Source of the DNA: Pirellulales bacterium
GTDB taxonomy: Bacteria; Planctomycetota; Planctomycetia; Pirellulales; Lacipirellulaceae
Reading direction: 5' to 3'
Length of the DNA stretch: 64,000 bases
Assembly (NCBI GenBank): GCA_022841705.1
Contig: JALHQZ010000002.1
Span: 930,001 to 994,000, forward strand
A program made the translations under genes and the position numbers. This document shows, piece by piece, positions 45,877 through 54,366 of this stretch; the stretch's first letter is position 1, and each line of letters opens with the position of its first letter. Below the pieces are notes generated by a model. It made no database searches and was not told the DNA's origin. It saw only the letters and a program-made list of their open reading frames with translations.

Positions 45877-47313
45877 TTACGCCACGTAGTTGATGCGGCC
45901 GTTGCCGGCCACTTGAGTTGCTGTGCGGCGCGACGGCCGAGCGGTTTCAGTGGGTGTGTCGCGTCGGGGACGGCGCGAATCGGGCTGTTCGCCGGGCGAT
46001 TCATTCCCCGCGTACGACTCGCGGCTGTTCGAGCCGGAGCCTTGCTGGCGGACATCCACCTCGAACTTGTCGATCCGAATTTCTTGCTGGGCCAAACGCT
46101 CCCGCAGCGCTGGAAGATTGTCGAGCAGCGCATTGCGGGCAGTTTGGGTGTCGGTTTCAATCTGCGCGGTCAGCACCCCTTCATTCAAGCTTAAGCGCAG
46201 CGCCATTTCGCCGAGTTCGGGCGGGCTCAGCCGTAAATGAATGCTGCCGCCGTTATCGCGGGCCGACTCGAACGCTCGGCTCACCCGCGAAACGAACCGC
46301 TGGGCGTTGATCACCGGGCCGTCATTGGCGCCGCTCTGCCGAACCCCGGCCGCAGCGCCGCCGGGTAAGCGGTCGATGGTGCGCTGCGGTTCCGGTTCCC
46401 GCGTTGGGTTGGGAGTTTCGGCGCGGGGCTCGATGCGCGGTTCCGCCGGGGGGCGTTCGGTTTCCGTTGGCCGCTCCGCGGTGAGGTCCGTGGCGGTGAG
46501 TTGTGCGTCGGCGGTTTCGATCCGTTCACCTTCGTCGGCGACCCCGGTCGCTGCTTCGGAATCGCCTTCGGTTGAGTCGGTTGAGGGTTCGGACTCGGCG
46601 GTTACTGGCGAGGTAGCGCTAAGTCGCGAAGCGGATGGCGACGATCCTTCCTTCAATTGAGCGGCGGTGTTTTCGGGCGGCTGTTGAATGTTCGTTTCGG
46701 GCGGCGTGGTTGGTTCGCGCTGTTCGCTGGTGGTCAACGCCGGCGCCGTAATCGGCGCGATGACCACCTCGGCGGTCGTCGTCGGGTTCAATTCGCCATT
46801 CGCCGCAGCGGCAAGTTCGGTCTCGGGCTTTTCCGGCGCGGGGGGTTCGGTTTCGGCAAGGACTTCAGCGAAGGGAGTGTCGCTGGTTGCTTCAACCGGA
46901 ACCGGCGGGGCCTCGGGCGAAATCGCCGCGACTTCTTCGACAACCGCCAGTTCGGGTTCAACCGGCAACACAACCTCGGTCTCAACCGGGGGGGCGACAG
47001 CAACCGCTGCGGCCGCCGCGGCCGCCGCGGCTTGTTGGGCAAGTTCGTTCGCCCATTCGACCGTTGTCTCGACGGGCAGTTCCGATTCTTCAGTCGCTTC
47101 AACCGGCGCCTCTTCGGCAACAACGGGACCGCCTTTCGAGGGTGAGTTGCGCTTCGCCTTCGCGGCGGTTTCCGGCGCTGGGCGCTGTTCACCCCCTTCG
47201 CTCGCCGACGCCAAGCGGCGCGCGAACTGGTCGTCGGCGACCGGTTCGCTGCGGGGAACGAGCAGCTCGAACGGCGTCGTGGCGGCCGACGGCAGGGTGG
47301 TGATTTCGGGCAT
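45877..47313 (-). CDS. fliK: Hook-length control protein FliK
   Basis: 478 residues from the ATG at 47313 (a GTG at 47328 is possible). The first 330 residues are low-complexity, rich in Glu, Ala, Pro and Thr, with an eight-alanine run; FliK measures hook length with such an extended region. The C-terminal domain (about 340-430) has the FliK pattern I-H-L-R-L-S-P-P-E-L-G-E-M-A-L-R-L and V-L-T-A-Q-I-E-T-D, which contacts FlhB to switch export. The very end is Arg/Gly/Ser-rich. Order fliJ, flbB/motE-like, fliK, flgD supports it. Confidence 0.92.
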   Translation of the reverse strand: MPEITTLPSAATTPFELLVPRSEPVADDQFARRLASASEGGEQRPAPETAAKAKRNSPSKGGPVVAEEAPVEATEESELPVETTVEWANELAQQAAAAAAAAAVAVAPPVETEVVLPVEPELAVVEEVAAISPEAPPVPVEATSDTPFAEVLAETEPPAPEKPETELAAAANGELNPTTTAEVVIAPITAPALTTSEQREPTTPPETNIQQPPENTAAQLKEGSSPSASRLSATSPVTAESEPSTDSTEGDSEAATGVADEGERIETADAQLTATDLTAERPTETERPPAEPRIEPRAETPNPTREPEPQRTIDRLPGGAAAGVRQSGANDGPVINAQRFVSRVSRAFESARDNGGSIHLRLSPPELGEMALRLSLNEGVLTAQIETDTQTARNALLDNLPALRERLAQQEIRIDKFEVDVRQQGSGSNSRESYAGNESPGEQPDSRRPRRDTPTETARPSRRTATQVAGNGRINYVA

Positions 47314-47342
47314 CGGACTAAAATGCACTCGGGTTCGTGCGG

Positions 47343-48017
47343 TTACTCTTTGTTCTTCTTGATGTTTTCGAGATACTTTTGAAGCTCCACCTTCCGCGGG
47401 CCTCCTTCCAGCATGACCGAGTGAATTGTGTGCAACTTGGCGAGCTCGTCGGCGGTGGTAAACGTGCGGAGCAGTTTCTTGAGCGAGCTCGATTGCATGT
47501 TGTTCATCAGCAAGATGACCTTCTCCATGCCGTCGGCGTCGTCGAGCGTACGTAGCAGTTGATCCTTGGCGACTTCGGCGGAGATACTTTCGAGCTGGCT
47601 GACAACTTTGCTGACTTCTTGCGTGGAAACTTTGCTAATTTCTTCCGTTAGCCGAGTTTCAATCTCGCGGGCCAGTTCGTCCGTGCGGCGGATCTGTTCG
47701 CCAACCTGGGCGAGGCGATTATCGAGCTCTTGCCGACCACGGCGCAGCGCGTCGCTTTTGATTTCGTAGTTTCGTAGTAGCACTTCGCGCTTTCGCTCAA
47801 CCTCTTCGACGGAGGTCTCTTCGTCTGGCGTCTGAGTGGGCTCGTCGGTCTTCTCTTCAGCGATTTTATCGATGTCGACGTCGTGCAGTAGCGCCATCAA
47901 GCGAAACATCTTCTCATCGGTCAAGCGATTCGACCGCCACAAATACGCCGTCCCCAGCGCCGCGGTCAGCACCGTGGCGATGGCGAAGTAGGCAATGAGT
48001 GAACCGAGGAGGCGCAT
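47343..48017 (-). CDS. FlbB/MotE-like coiled-coil membrane protein
   Basis: 224 residues. One N-terminal helix (about 5-27), then a long coiled coil (about 70-140, R-K-R-E-V-L-L-R-N-Y-E-I-K to L-A-R-E-I-E-T-R-L), and a C-terminal helical region (M-E-K-V-I-L-L-M-N-N-M, K-L-L-R-T-F) of the type in MgtE N-domain/MotE proteins. In the Borrelia flgB operon the gene between fliJ and fliK is flbB, which forms the base of the periplasmic collar; in other bacteria the MotE family assists the stator. Position and architecture fit, but the sequence alone cannot choose between these. Confidence 0.75.
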   Translation of the reverse strand: MRLLGSLIAYFAIATVLTAALGTAYLWRSNRLTDEKMFRLMALLHDVDIDKIAEEKTDEPTQTPDEETSVEEVERKREVLLRNYEIKSDALRRGRQELDNRLAQVGEQIRRTDELAREIETRLTEEISKVSTQEVSKVVSQLESISAEVAKDQLLRTLDDADGMEKVILLMNNMQSSSLKKLLRTFTTADELAKLHTIHSVMLEGGPRKVELQKYLENIKKNKE

Positions 48018-48022
48018 TAGGG

Positions 48023-48092
48023 TTGGCTGTTGGCTATTGGCTGTTGGCTATGGGCTTACAAACATTGGTCATTTCGGCTTGGTCATTGGCTG
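48023..48092. repeat. Ten-unit heptamer array between fliJ and flbB-like gene
   Basis: Seventy bases in unbroken 7-nt register: TTGGCTG, TTGGCTA, TTGGCTG, TTGGCTA, TGGGCTT, ACAAACA, TTGGTCA, TTTCGGC, TTGGTCA, TTGGCTG. The fliJ stop codon (48085-48083) lies inside it. Confidence 0.88.
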
Positions 48093-48526
48093 CGAGGACG
48101 TTGCATCGCAAGCTCATCCAGCAGTTTCGTTTCCGCGAGATCGGCCAGGTAACGATGCTGCTGGCGCTGGCGTTCATCGAGTTTCTCCAAAGCCTTCACA
48201 TCCCGTTCCGCTTCCGCAAGCGCTAGCCGGCGGCGTTCGACTTCGGTAGCGATGGTGTTGGCTTGTTCAGCCAGCGACGCTTGTTGGCTTCGCAGCAGCA
48301 GTTCGTAGCGCTGCGCTTCGCTTAGTAAGGTGACATCAAGGTGCGGTTTGCTCACCAACTCGCGCTGGAACGCTTGCTGACCGTCGATTTCCTGGGCCAC
48401 AAGGCGCCGCTGTTCGGCAAGCAGGTCGGCCGCTTGTTGGGCTTCCGCCAAGCGCATGCGCTGCGTGTCGCGGTGGGCTTCCCGCAAGCGCTGCACCGTC
48501 GCCAGGCGAAACTTGTACGGCTTCAT
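48083..48526 (-). CDS. fliJ: Flagellar export chaperone FliJ
   Basis: 147 residues, almost wholly helical and charged, starting M-K-P-Y-K-F-R-L-A-T-V-Q-R-L-R-E, the usual FliJ opening. FliJ sits in the centre of the FliI ATPase ring and helps open the export gate. It follows fliI by 16 bp. Confidence 0.92.
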   Translation of the reverse strand: MKPYKFRLATVQRLREAHRDTQRMRLAEAQQAADLLAEQRRLVAQEIDGQQAFQRELVSKPHLDVTLLSEAQRYELLLRSQQASLAEQANTIATEVERRRLALAEAERDVKALEKLDERQRQQHRYLADLAETKLLDELAMQRPRSQ

Positions 48527-48542
48527 CGCTCACCCGCAGGGC

Positions 48543-49907
48543 TTACGCCGCGGCCCCCGGCGTGGCGACGCGCGGAATGCTGGCGATCACCGGCGCTGCT
48601 TGTAGTTTGGCCTCGGCTTTGGCGGCGAGCGCAACGAGCCGCTGCGTGGTGTCGGCCGCGGAGGTGGGTTCTTCCACCGCCTGCCGCACCAGCGCGTGAA
48701 TCTCGTCACGCAGTTCAAGACCCACATCCACGAGGCGGTTCGCCCCGCGACGGTAGGCGCCAATGTTGATCAGGTCATCATTCTCCGCCAGCGCGGAGAG
48801 CATACGTCGCACGGTGGTCGCTGCGGCGCGCTGTTCGGCCGTGACGATGTGCGTCATCGAGCGGCTAATGCTACTGAGGATGTCGATCGCCGGGAAATGC
48901 CCGCTGGAAGCGAGTTTACGCGACAGCCACACGTGCCCATCGAGCAAGCCGCGCACGGTGTCGGCAATCGGTTCGTTCTCGTCGTCCCCTTCGACCAAGA
49001 CGGAATAATACGCCGTAATGCTGCCCGTGCGGCTGCGGCCCGCGCGCTCCACAAGTCGCGGCAACAAGGCAAACACACTCGGCGGATAGCCCCGCGTGGT
49101 GGGAGGTTCTCCGGCGGCGAGGCCGATCTCGCGCGCCGCCATCGCCATTCGGGTGACGGAATCGATCAGCAAAAGGACGTTCTTGCCTTGATCGCGAAAG
49201 TGTTCGGCAATCGTTGTGGCGGTTGAAGCGGCTTGCAATCGCAGGAGCGCCGGCTCATTGCTCGTGGCGACCACCACCACGCTCCGCGCAAGCCCCTGCG
49301 GACCGAGATCGCGCTCGATGAAGTCGTTCACTTCACGGCCCCGTTCGCCCACCAGGCCAATCACAATCACGTCCGCCTTGGTGTAGCGGGCCATCATGCC
49401 CAACAGCACGCTCTTGCCGACGCCTGACCCCGCGAAAATGCCGAGTCGCTGGCCTTGGCCACACGCGAGGAGGCCATCAATCGCCCGCACTCCGGTGGAA
49501 AGTTGTTCGCTGATGCGCGGCCGTTCGGTGGCATTCGGCGGTTGGCGATCGAGCCGCGAGCGCTCAGCCGCCACGGGCTTCGGCCGGCCATCAATCGGCA
49601 GGCCATGCGCGTTAACCACCCGACCGAGCAGCGCATCGCCCACGCGAATCGTGCGCGCGGTGCGCACCAGCCGCACGCGGCAGCCATGTCGCACGCCGGT
49701 GTTGGCGTCGAGCGGATAGACCAAGGTAAGCCGATCGCGGAAGCCGACCACTTCCGCCGCCAGCGGCGGTGCGCCGGGCCGCTCGATCTCGACGACCGCC
49801 CCCACCGGCGCCGGAAAATCGGCGACCGCCGTGGTCAGGCCCACGGTCTCCACCACGCTACCGGTAATGCCGGCCGAGGCGGTCAGGGTGAGGGATGGTT
49901 GGAACAT
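48543..49907 (-). CDS. fliI: Flagellum-specific ATPase FliI
   Basis: 454 residues from the ATG at 49907; the frame upstream is non-genic and overlaps fliH. The Walker A motif is G-S-G-V-G-K-S-V-L-L-G, followed by G-L-V-G-E-R-G-R-E-V-N-D-F-I-E, the Walker B L-L-L-I-D-S-V-T-R-M-A-M-A, and G-Y-P-P-S-V-F-A-L-L-P-R-L-V-E-R-A-G. It energises unloading of export substrates in the cytoplasm with FliH and FliJ. Confidence 0.97.
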   Translation of the reverse strand: MFQPSLTLTASAGITGSVVETVGLTTAVADFPAPVGAVVEIERPGAPPLAAEVVGFRDRLTLVYPLDANTGVRHGCRVRLVRTARTIRVGDALLGRVVNAHGLPIDGRPKPVAAERSRLDRQPPNATERPRISEQLSTGVRAIDGLLACGQGQRLGIFAGSGVGKSVLLGMMARYTKADVIVIGLVGERGREVNDFIERDLGPQGLARSVVVVATSNEPALLRLQAASTATTIAEHFRDQGKNVLLLIDSVTRMAMAAREIGLAAGEPPTTRGYPPSVFALLPRLVERAGRSRTGSITAYYSVLVEGDDENEPIADTVRGLLDGHVWLSRKLASSGHFPAIDILSSISRSMTHIVTAEQRAAATTVRRMLSALAENDDLINIGAYRRGANRLVDVGLELRDEIHALVRQAVEEPTSAADTTQRLVALAAKAEAKLQAAPVIASIPRVATPGAAA

Positions 49908-49947
49908 TGCTTGGCAATCCGTTGCACTAGTGTCTGCAGGAGGCAGT

Positions 49948-50616
49948 TTATTTCCATTCTTCCGCGAGTTGGGCGAGTTGGGTTTCGAGTTGCATATCAA
50001 TCGCGCCGAACTTTGTTTCCACTCGGCACCCGCCGAGCGAAATGTTCGCATCAGAGGTGATCGTCGCGGGGGCGATGCCGGAAATCGTCTTGGCAAGCTC
50101 CGCCGCTTGGCCGGCAAGGTTGCGGTGGTCCTCGGGATTCAGTTTCACCTGCACTTCGCTAGCCCCGGCGGTCAGTTCGAGCGCTTCCCGCATCCACTGG
50201 AGCGTAATCTCGGGGTACTGCGACAACTCACGCCGCACCAGCCGTTCGGCCAGTTGGTGGGCCAAATTGATCGCGGCGGATTGCCAATGCTCCTGCCATT
50301 CTTCTCGGGCGGCTTGCAGTTGTGAGACGACGCCCTCGAGTGCGGGCCGCAGGGTGCGCATCTGCTTGCCCACTTTTTCTTCGAGCATTTTCTCGATCGC
50401 TTGCTCCGCGGCCACCCGACCCGCTTGTTCGGCCTGCTTGCGAATCTCCGCCGCTTCGGCGTTGGCGTCTTGGATGATGCGGGCCGCTTCGGCACGAATA
50501 CTGCGGACATAATCGTCGCCGTGCTTGGCGATGTCCTGCAGGTCAAACGCCACCCGCCGCACCTCGGGAGCCGAGGGCGCGGGTTTCGGCGATTCACGAC
50601 GAATGATGGTGGCCAT
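49948..50616 (-). CDS. fliH: Flagellar assembly protein FliH
   Basis: 222 residues. A helical stalk rich in Ala, Glu and Arg (A-E-A-A-R-I-I-Q-D-A-N-A-E-A-A-E-I-R-K-Q-A) is followed by the FliH/YscL C-terminal domain with I-N-L-A-H-Q-L-A-E-R-L-V-R-R-E-L and V-Q-V-K-L-N-P-E-D. FliH links FliI to the C-ring and represses its ATPase. Between fliG and fliI. Confidence 0.93.
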   Translation of the reverse strand: MATIIRRESPKPAPSAPEVRRVAFDLQDIAKHGDDYVRSIRAEAARIIQDANAEAAEIRKQAEQAGRVAAEQAIEKMLEEKVGKQMRTLRPALEGVVSQLQAAREEWQEHWQSAAINLAHQLAERLVRRELSQYPEITLQWMREALELTAGASEVQVKLNPEDHRNLAGQAAELAKTISGIAPATITSDANISLGGCRVETKFGAIDMQLETQLAQLAEEWK

Positions 50617-50629
50617 GATTGACTTTCGA

Positions 50630-51691
50630 TTACGCCGCGAAGGCGGTCGAGCGGCGGAGTTCTAGCGCCACTCGCACCATGGTTTGTTGCGCGCGATCAA
50701 CTTCCGAGACTTTCACGTTGGTCAGCGCCGCGAGTCGGCGATGAAGCTGGCGAATCGCGGCCCGTGACAGGCGGGCTTCGATGCGCCGCAAGAAGCTTTC
50801 CTTGGCGCCGGCTAGCGCGAGCACCAGCACATCGCCACCGACGTTCCGCATCACTTCTACGAGCGCGTCGTCATCCAGCCGTTCGAGCGTATCGAACGCC
50901 AACGCCGGTCGAGTTGGTTTCGCAAGCTTCGGCGCCACTTCAATTGGCGACTGTTCAACTGACGGCTGCTCAATCGGGCCCTGGGCTTGTGCTTCGGGAG
51001 TGGACGCGAGACGAGTAGAATGATCGATCGGTTGGCTCATCGCTTCAGCTTTCGGCAAGTAGTTGGAAATTCGGGCGCGCAGTTGATCGTTGGCCGCGGC
51101 GCGGATCGCGCTCAGCTTGGCGGAGCGGCTTGCTTGCCGCTTGACTTCAGTGCGGTGAGCGTCGATCCAGGCTTGCAGGCCCTCGGCCAGCACGCGGAGA
51201 TTGTCGGGAGGTACTTCGCCGATGTGCGTGAAGGCCGCGATCGTGGCGTCTTGCAGTTCGGCATCCAGCTCGCCCAGCACCTTGGCCGCGAGCGCGGGCC
51301 GCAAGGAGGAAATCACCACGGCGGTCGTGTGCGGATGTTCTCGCTCCAGGAACCGGGCGATGACGCTGGCTTCCGCGTCGTCCGCTTCGACGAAGGCATG
51401 CGGCTGGCTTCCGCGCTCCATCGCGGAGAGCGCTGACTCGACGGTGGTCGTCCCGGTGAGTTCAAGTTCAACACCACCCGCGGCCGCCCCTTCTGGACGG
51501 GTCGCCGGTGTCTGCCGAAGCGCTGCGGCAACTTCGGCCTGCTCCGCCGGGTCGATCTCACCGAGCCGCCGAATCGCCGCGCGGATCGCTTTCGCTTCCG
51601 CGTCGGAAAGCTGCATCAGTAGCGTCGCCGCCGCCTCGGCATCGAGACTGCGGATCAGCACGGCGGCTTTGCGAATGGAATCGGACGACAC
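50630..51691 (-). CDS. fliG: Flagellar motor switch protein FliG
   Basis: 353 residues starting at GTG. The N-terminal domain begins S-I-R-K-A-A-V-L-I-R-S-L-D-A-E-A-A-A-T-L-L-M-Q-L; the middle domain has the E-H-P-H-T-T-A-V-V-I-S-S-L motif (E-H-P-Q-T is usual); the C-terminal domain, including D-D-A-L-V-E-V-M-R-N-V and F-L-R-R-I-E-A-R-L, carries the charged torque helix. A linker of about 40 residues rich in Pro, Ser and Gln separates the last two domains. It links the MS ring (FliF) to the C-ring and touches MotA. Confidence 0.95.
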   Translation of the reverse strand: MSSDSIRKAAVLIRSLDAEAAATLLMQLSDAEAKAIRAAIRRLGEIDPAEQAEVAAALRQTPATRPEGAAAGGVELELTGTTTVESALSAMERGSQPHAFVEADDAEASVIARFLEREHPHTTAVVISSLRPALAAKVLGELDAELQDATIAAFTHIGEVPPDNLRVLAEGLQAWIDAHRTEVKRQASRSAKLSAIRAAANDQLRARISNYLPKAEAMSQPIDHSTRLASTPEAQAQGPIEQPSVEQSPIEVAPKLAKPTRPALAFDTLERLDDDALVEVMRNVGGDVLVLALAGAKESFLRRIEARLSRAAIRQLHRRLAALTNVKVSEVDRAQQTMVRVALELRRSTAFAA

Positions 51692-51770
51692 TAGTTGCTC
51701 AGTGGTCAGGGGGCGGTTAGCCGCGGGGCTCGCCCCCGCGCGTTCTTAGCTTGTCAATTGTTAGGTGCGA

Positions 51771-51812
51771 AATGGTCAGTGGTCATTTCGGCTTGGTCAG
51801 TGGTCATTCACA
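51771..51812. repeat. Heptamer array between fliF and fliG
   Basis: Six units in register: AATGGTC, AGTGGTC, ATTTCGG, CTTGGTC, AGTGGTC, ATTCACA, with a looser stretch of the same words (CAGTGGTCA) at about 51700. It shares the string GGTCATTTCGGCTTGGTCA with the array at 48023. Confidence 0.85.
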
Positions 51813-51815
51813 GCG

Positions 51816-53486
51816 TTACCCAGCCTGTCCGATCCAGCTTCGCAGGATCGCCGCGGCGGCGTCGGGGTCGTCGCGGACCATCGAGGTGAGATCATCCTTG
51901 AGCGATTCGCCTTTGCGGAGTTTTAGACGCAGGCGGTTAGGATCATCATCAACTCCGTCGGGTTCGCCATCGGTGGGCTCACCGGTTTCGAGGCGCAAGA
52001 CCGGCTGGGCGCCGGCGATGGGTGATGGATTTCCACCACCACCGCCGCGAACAATCGACCGCAGCATCAAGAGACTGAAGATTGCCAGACCCGCCATGCC
52101 CAGCGAGCTGGCGTTTTGGGTGGTCCACGCGAAGGCGTTCGAGGGGAGCGACGGCGGGGGGAGTTCGGCGGGCTTCACCGAGTCGACGAACACCACCTTC
52201 ACTTGAGACATGTCATCTCGTCCGGCGGCAAGCTGAGGCAGCAACGGCTGGACGATTTGTTGCACTGATTCCAAAACCTTCGTCCGCACGCCTTCGACCT
52301 TGAGGGCGTCAATCTTATCCGGAATCTTTCCGGTTTCTCGCTCTTCTTGGTCTTTGTATAGTTGCAGCACGTACGAATTGGGCACTGCCACGCTGGCCCA
52401 AACTTCTTTAGGCACGAGCGAAGCATCGATCGTTGACTCTTCCGACTGACCGACGATGCTATCTTCTTGAGTCTTGGTGATGTTGGTGGTAGAAATATCC
52501 TTAGATTCTTCTGCAGGCTGCACTCCCGTTCGCTGGGGACCTTGCGCAACTTGTCCAACCCGGCCGCCGTTGGCGGCGCGCTGCTGCGAAGACTTGTCGA
52601 TCTCTTCCTGCACACGGTAGGCGACGCCCGGAGTTTCTGGTTTCACTAACCTCCGGGAGCGCTCCAGCGTAGCATCAAGAGTTGCACTCACTTGGACATT
52701 AACACCGGGGATGTGCGAGAGATTTGCGGAAATTTGATCGCGTACATACCTCTCGTACCGCACGCGGGTTTGGTAATACTCACTATCAAAGTCTTCCGCT
52801 CCCACTTGGCCGCTCGCGCCGCCGCCAAACAGCGTGGAATCGCCGAGGTTGGTGATAGTTACATCGCCCACCTGCATATCGGGGTGCGAACCCGCAACGA
52901 GTTGTTGCAAGCTGCGTGCACGATCCGGCGTGAGTTCTTGTCCCGCGAGCGGCAGTACGCTGACCGAGGCGCTGACTTTCGGTTTGGAGTAGAGCCCGCG
53001 CTCGCTGCGCTCTTCGAAGATGACCGTCGAATTGTCGACCCACGACATTTGGCCGATCACGAAGTTGAGCTGACTTTCCCGCGCGGCCTTGATGCGGGCC
53101 TTCTTTTGCTCGCTACTGTCGAAGACACTGCCGCCTTCGAGCGCGTCGAACATCAGCTTGGTCGCGTCGGTCGGCAGCGCGTTCCCCTCGGCGACGGCGG
53201 CGATGTAGAGCGCGCGTTGACCTCGAGGAACATAAATGTGACTGCCGCGGACCTCGAAGTTGTCGAGCTTCTTGGCCGCGATTGCCGCTTCCATCTGCGC
53301 GAGTTGCTTACCGCTGACGATTTCCGAAAACAACAGCTCGTTTGGCCCGGCCGTGGACTGTTTGAAGAGGAAGCCCACGCTGACCACAACCACCGCGATG
53401 AGCAGCGCCGCCGTTAAGCGTGCACCGGCGGTCATTGACATGAAGATGTCGCGCAGCTGTTCGGTAAGTTTATTGACGAAGTCCAT
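51816..53486 (-). CDS. fliF: MS-ring protein FliF
   Basis: 556 residues. Membrane helix one (about 22-42) and helix two (about 435-455: L-G-M-A-G-L-A-I-F-S-L-L-M-L) enclose the periplasmic ring-building domains with L-F-S-E-I-V-S-G-K-Q-L-A-Q-M. The R-A-L-Y-I-A-A-V-A-E-G-N-A-L-P and Q-L-N-F-V-I-G-Q-M-S-W-V-D segments are typical. The C-terminal cytoplasmic tail, which binds FliG, ends L-T-S-M-V-R-D-D-P-D-A-A-A-A-I-L-R-S-W-I. First ring formed in flagellar assembly. Confidence 0.96.
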   Translation of the reverse strand: MDFVNKLTEQLRDIFMSMTAGARLTAALLIAVVVVSVGFLFKQSTAGPNELLFSEIVSGKQLAQMEAAIAAKKLDNFEVRGSHIYVPRGQRALYIAAVAEGNALPTDATKLMFDALEGGSVFDSSEQKKARIKAARESQLNFVIGQMSWVDNSTVIFEERSERGLYSKPKVSASVSVLPLAGQELTPDRARSLQQLVAGSHPDMQVGDVTITNLGDSTLFGGGASGQVGAEDFDSEYYQTRVRYERYVRDQISANLSHIPGVNVQVSATLDATLERSRRLVKPETPGVAYRVQEEIDKSSQQRAANGGRVGQVAQGPQRTGVQPAEESKDISTTNITKTQEDSIVGQSEESTIDASLVPKEVWASVAVPNSYVLQLYKDQEERETGKIPDKIDALKVEGVRTKVLESVQQIVQPLLPQLAAGRDDMSQVKVVFVDSVKPAELPPPSLPSNAFAWTTQNASSLGMAGLAIFSLLMLRSIVRGGGGGNPSPIAGAQPVLRLETGEPTDGEPDGVDDDPNRLRLKLRKGESLKDDLTSMVRDDPDAAAAILRSWIGQAG

Positions 53487-53513
53487 TTGCCGGCGATGTT
53501 TCTATTTGTTTAA

Positions 53514-53555
53514 CTACTAACAACGAATCACTAATCACTAATCACTGACTAAATC
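53514..53555. repeat. Heptamer array between fliE and fliF
   Basis: ACTACTA, ACAACGA, ATCACTA, ATCACTA, ATCACTG, ACTAAAT in exact 7-nt register. The fliE stop codon (53551-53549) lies in the last unit. Confidence 0.85.
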
Positions 53556-53854
53556 CGGACCTCTTTAATCTCACGATACACGTCCATCACTTTGTTTCGC
53601 ATCTGCATCGTCAAACGAAACGCCAGGTCCGCTTTCTGCACGGCAGTCAGCACTTCGGCGGGGTTCACATCTTCACCGGTGAACATCGCTTCGACCGCTT
53701 GGTCGGCCTGAAGCTGCATGTCGTTCACTTGGTTGATCGAATCCACGAGCAGATTATGAAACGAACCGTCCGCTTTCGGCTCGGCGGCGCCCTTGGCGGC
53801 CCCATTGGCAGGAAGGGCGAGCTGCGTGACGGTGCTGGTGGAGATGGCGTTCAT
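53549..53854 (-). CDS. fliE: Flagellar hook-basal body protein FliE
   Basis: 101 residues. The FliE core is clear: F-H-N-L-L-V-D-S-I-N-Q-V-N-D-M-Q-L-Q-A-D, then A-E-V-L-T-A-V-Q-K-A-D-L-A-F-R-L-T-M-Q-M-R-N-K, then V-M-D-V-Y-R-E-I. It joins the MS ring to the rod and is the first export substrate. Confidence 0.96.
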   Translation of the reverse strand: MNAISTSTVTQLALPANGAAKGAAEPKADGSFHNLLVDSINQVNDMQLQADQAVEAMFTGEDVNPAEVLTAVQKADLAFRLTMQMRNKVMDVYREIKEVRI

Positions 53855-53889
53855 AGCAAATAAATATCTAACGGGGCTCGGCCGAGCGT

Positions 53890-54300
53890 TTAGGCGATGA
53901 TCCGCAGCGCTTGCTCGCCGAGGTCCTTGGTGATCTCAATCACGCCGATGTTCGCTTCGTACGCGCGGGTTGCTTCCAATGCGTCGACAAACTCCATCGT
54001 CATGTTCACAGCGGGGTAAGCGACCATTCCTTCGGCATTGGCGTCCGGGTGACCAGGTTCGTACTTCATGTTCGGCGGTTCAGTCGAGTAATCCACGCTG
54101 CCGACCTTCACCCCCGCCCCGCCACCAGATGTGCCGAGCGACTCATCCGTTTGAAACGTCACGTACCGCGGCTGGTACGGTTTCGCTTCGCCGGCTTCGT
54201 TTCGGGTGGTACTAATGTTCGCGAGGTTCGACGAAATCGCATTCAGCCGCGTCCGCTGCGCCACCAGCCCACTCGTACTAACATCCAGTGCAGTAAACAT
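53890..54300 (-). CDS. flgC: Flagellar rod protein FlgC
   Basis: 136 residues. N-terminal rod motif S-T-S-G-L-V-A-Q-R-T-R-L-N-A-I-S-S-N-L-A-N-I-S-T-T and C-terminal N-M-T-M-E-F-V-D-A-L-E-A-T-R-A-Y-E-A-N. The Y-Q-P-R-Y-V-T-F segment is as in FlgC. Proximal rod subunit, next to flgB and fliE. Confidence 0.97.
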   Translation of the reverse strand: MFTALDVSTSGLVAQRTRLNAISSNLANISTTRNEAGEAKPYQPRYVTFQTDESLGTSGGGAGVKVGSVDYSTEPPNMKYEPGHPDANAEGMVAYPAVNMTMEFVDALEATRAYEANIGVIEITKDLGEQALRIIA

Positions 54301-54366
54301 TTTTCTGGGACCTCGTTTAGCCGCAACGCGCTACCGGAGCGCGCTTGTGGGTTATTTCGTGAACGC

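Noticed and set aside
46688..47362. Plus-strand Ser/Thr/Ala-rich frames opposite fliK
   Set aside because: Reflection of the low-complexity fliK region.
36533..53555. Heptamer arrays as CRISPR or VNTR-coding regions
   Set aside because: Units are only 7 nt without spacers and lie mostly between genes, so they are neither CRISPR nor coding repeats.
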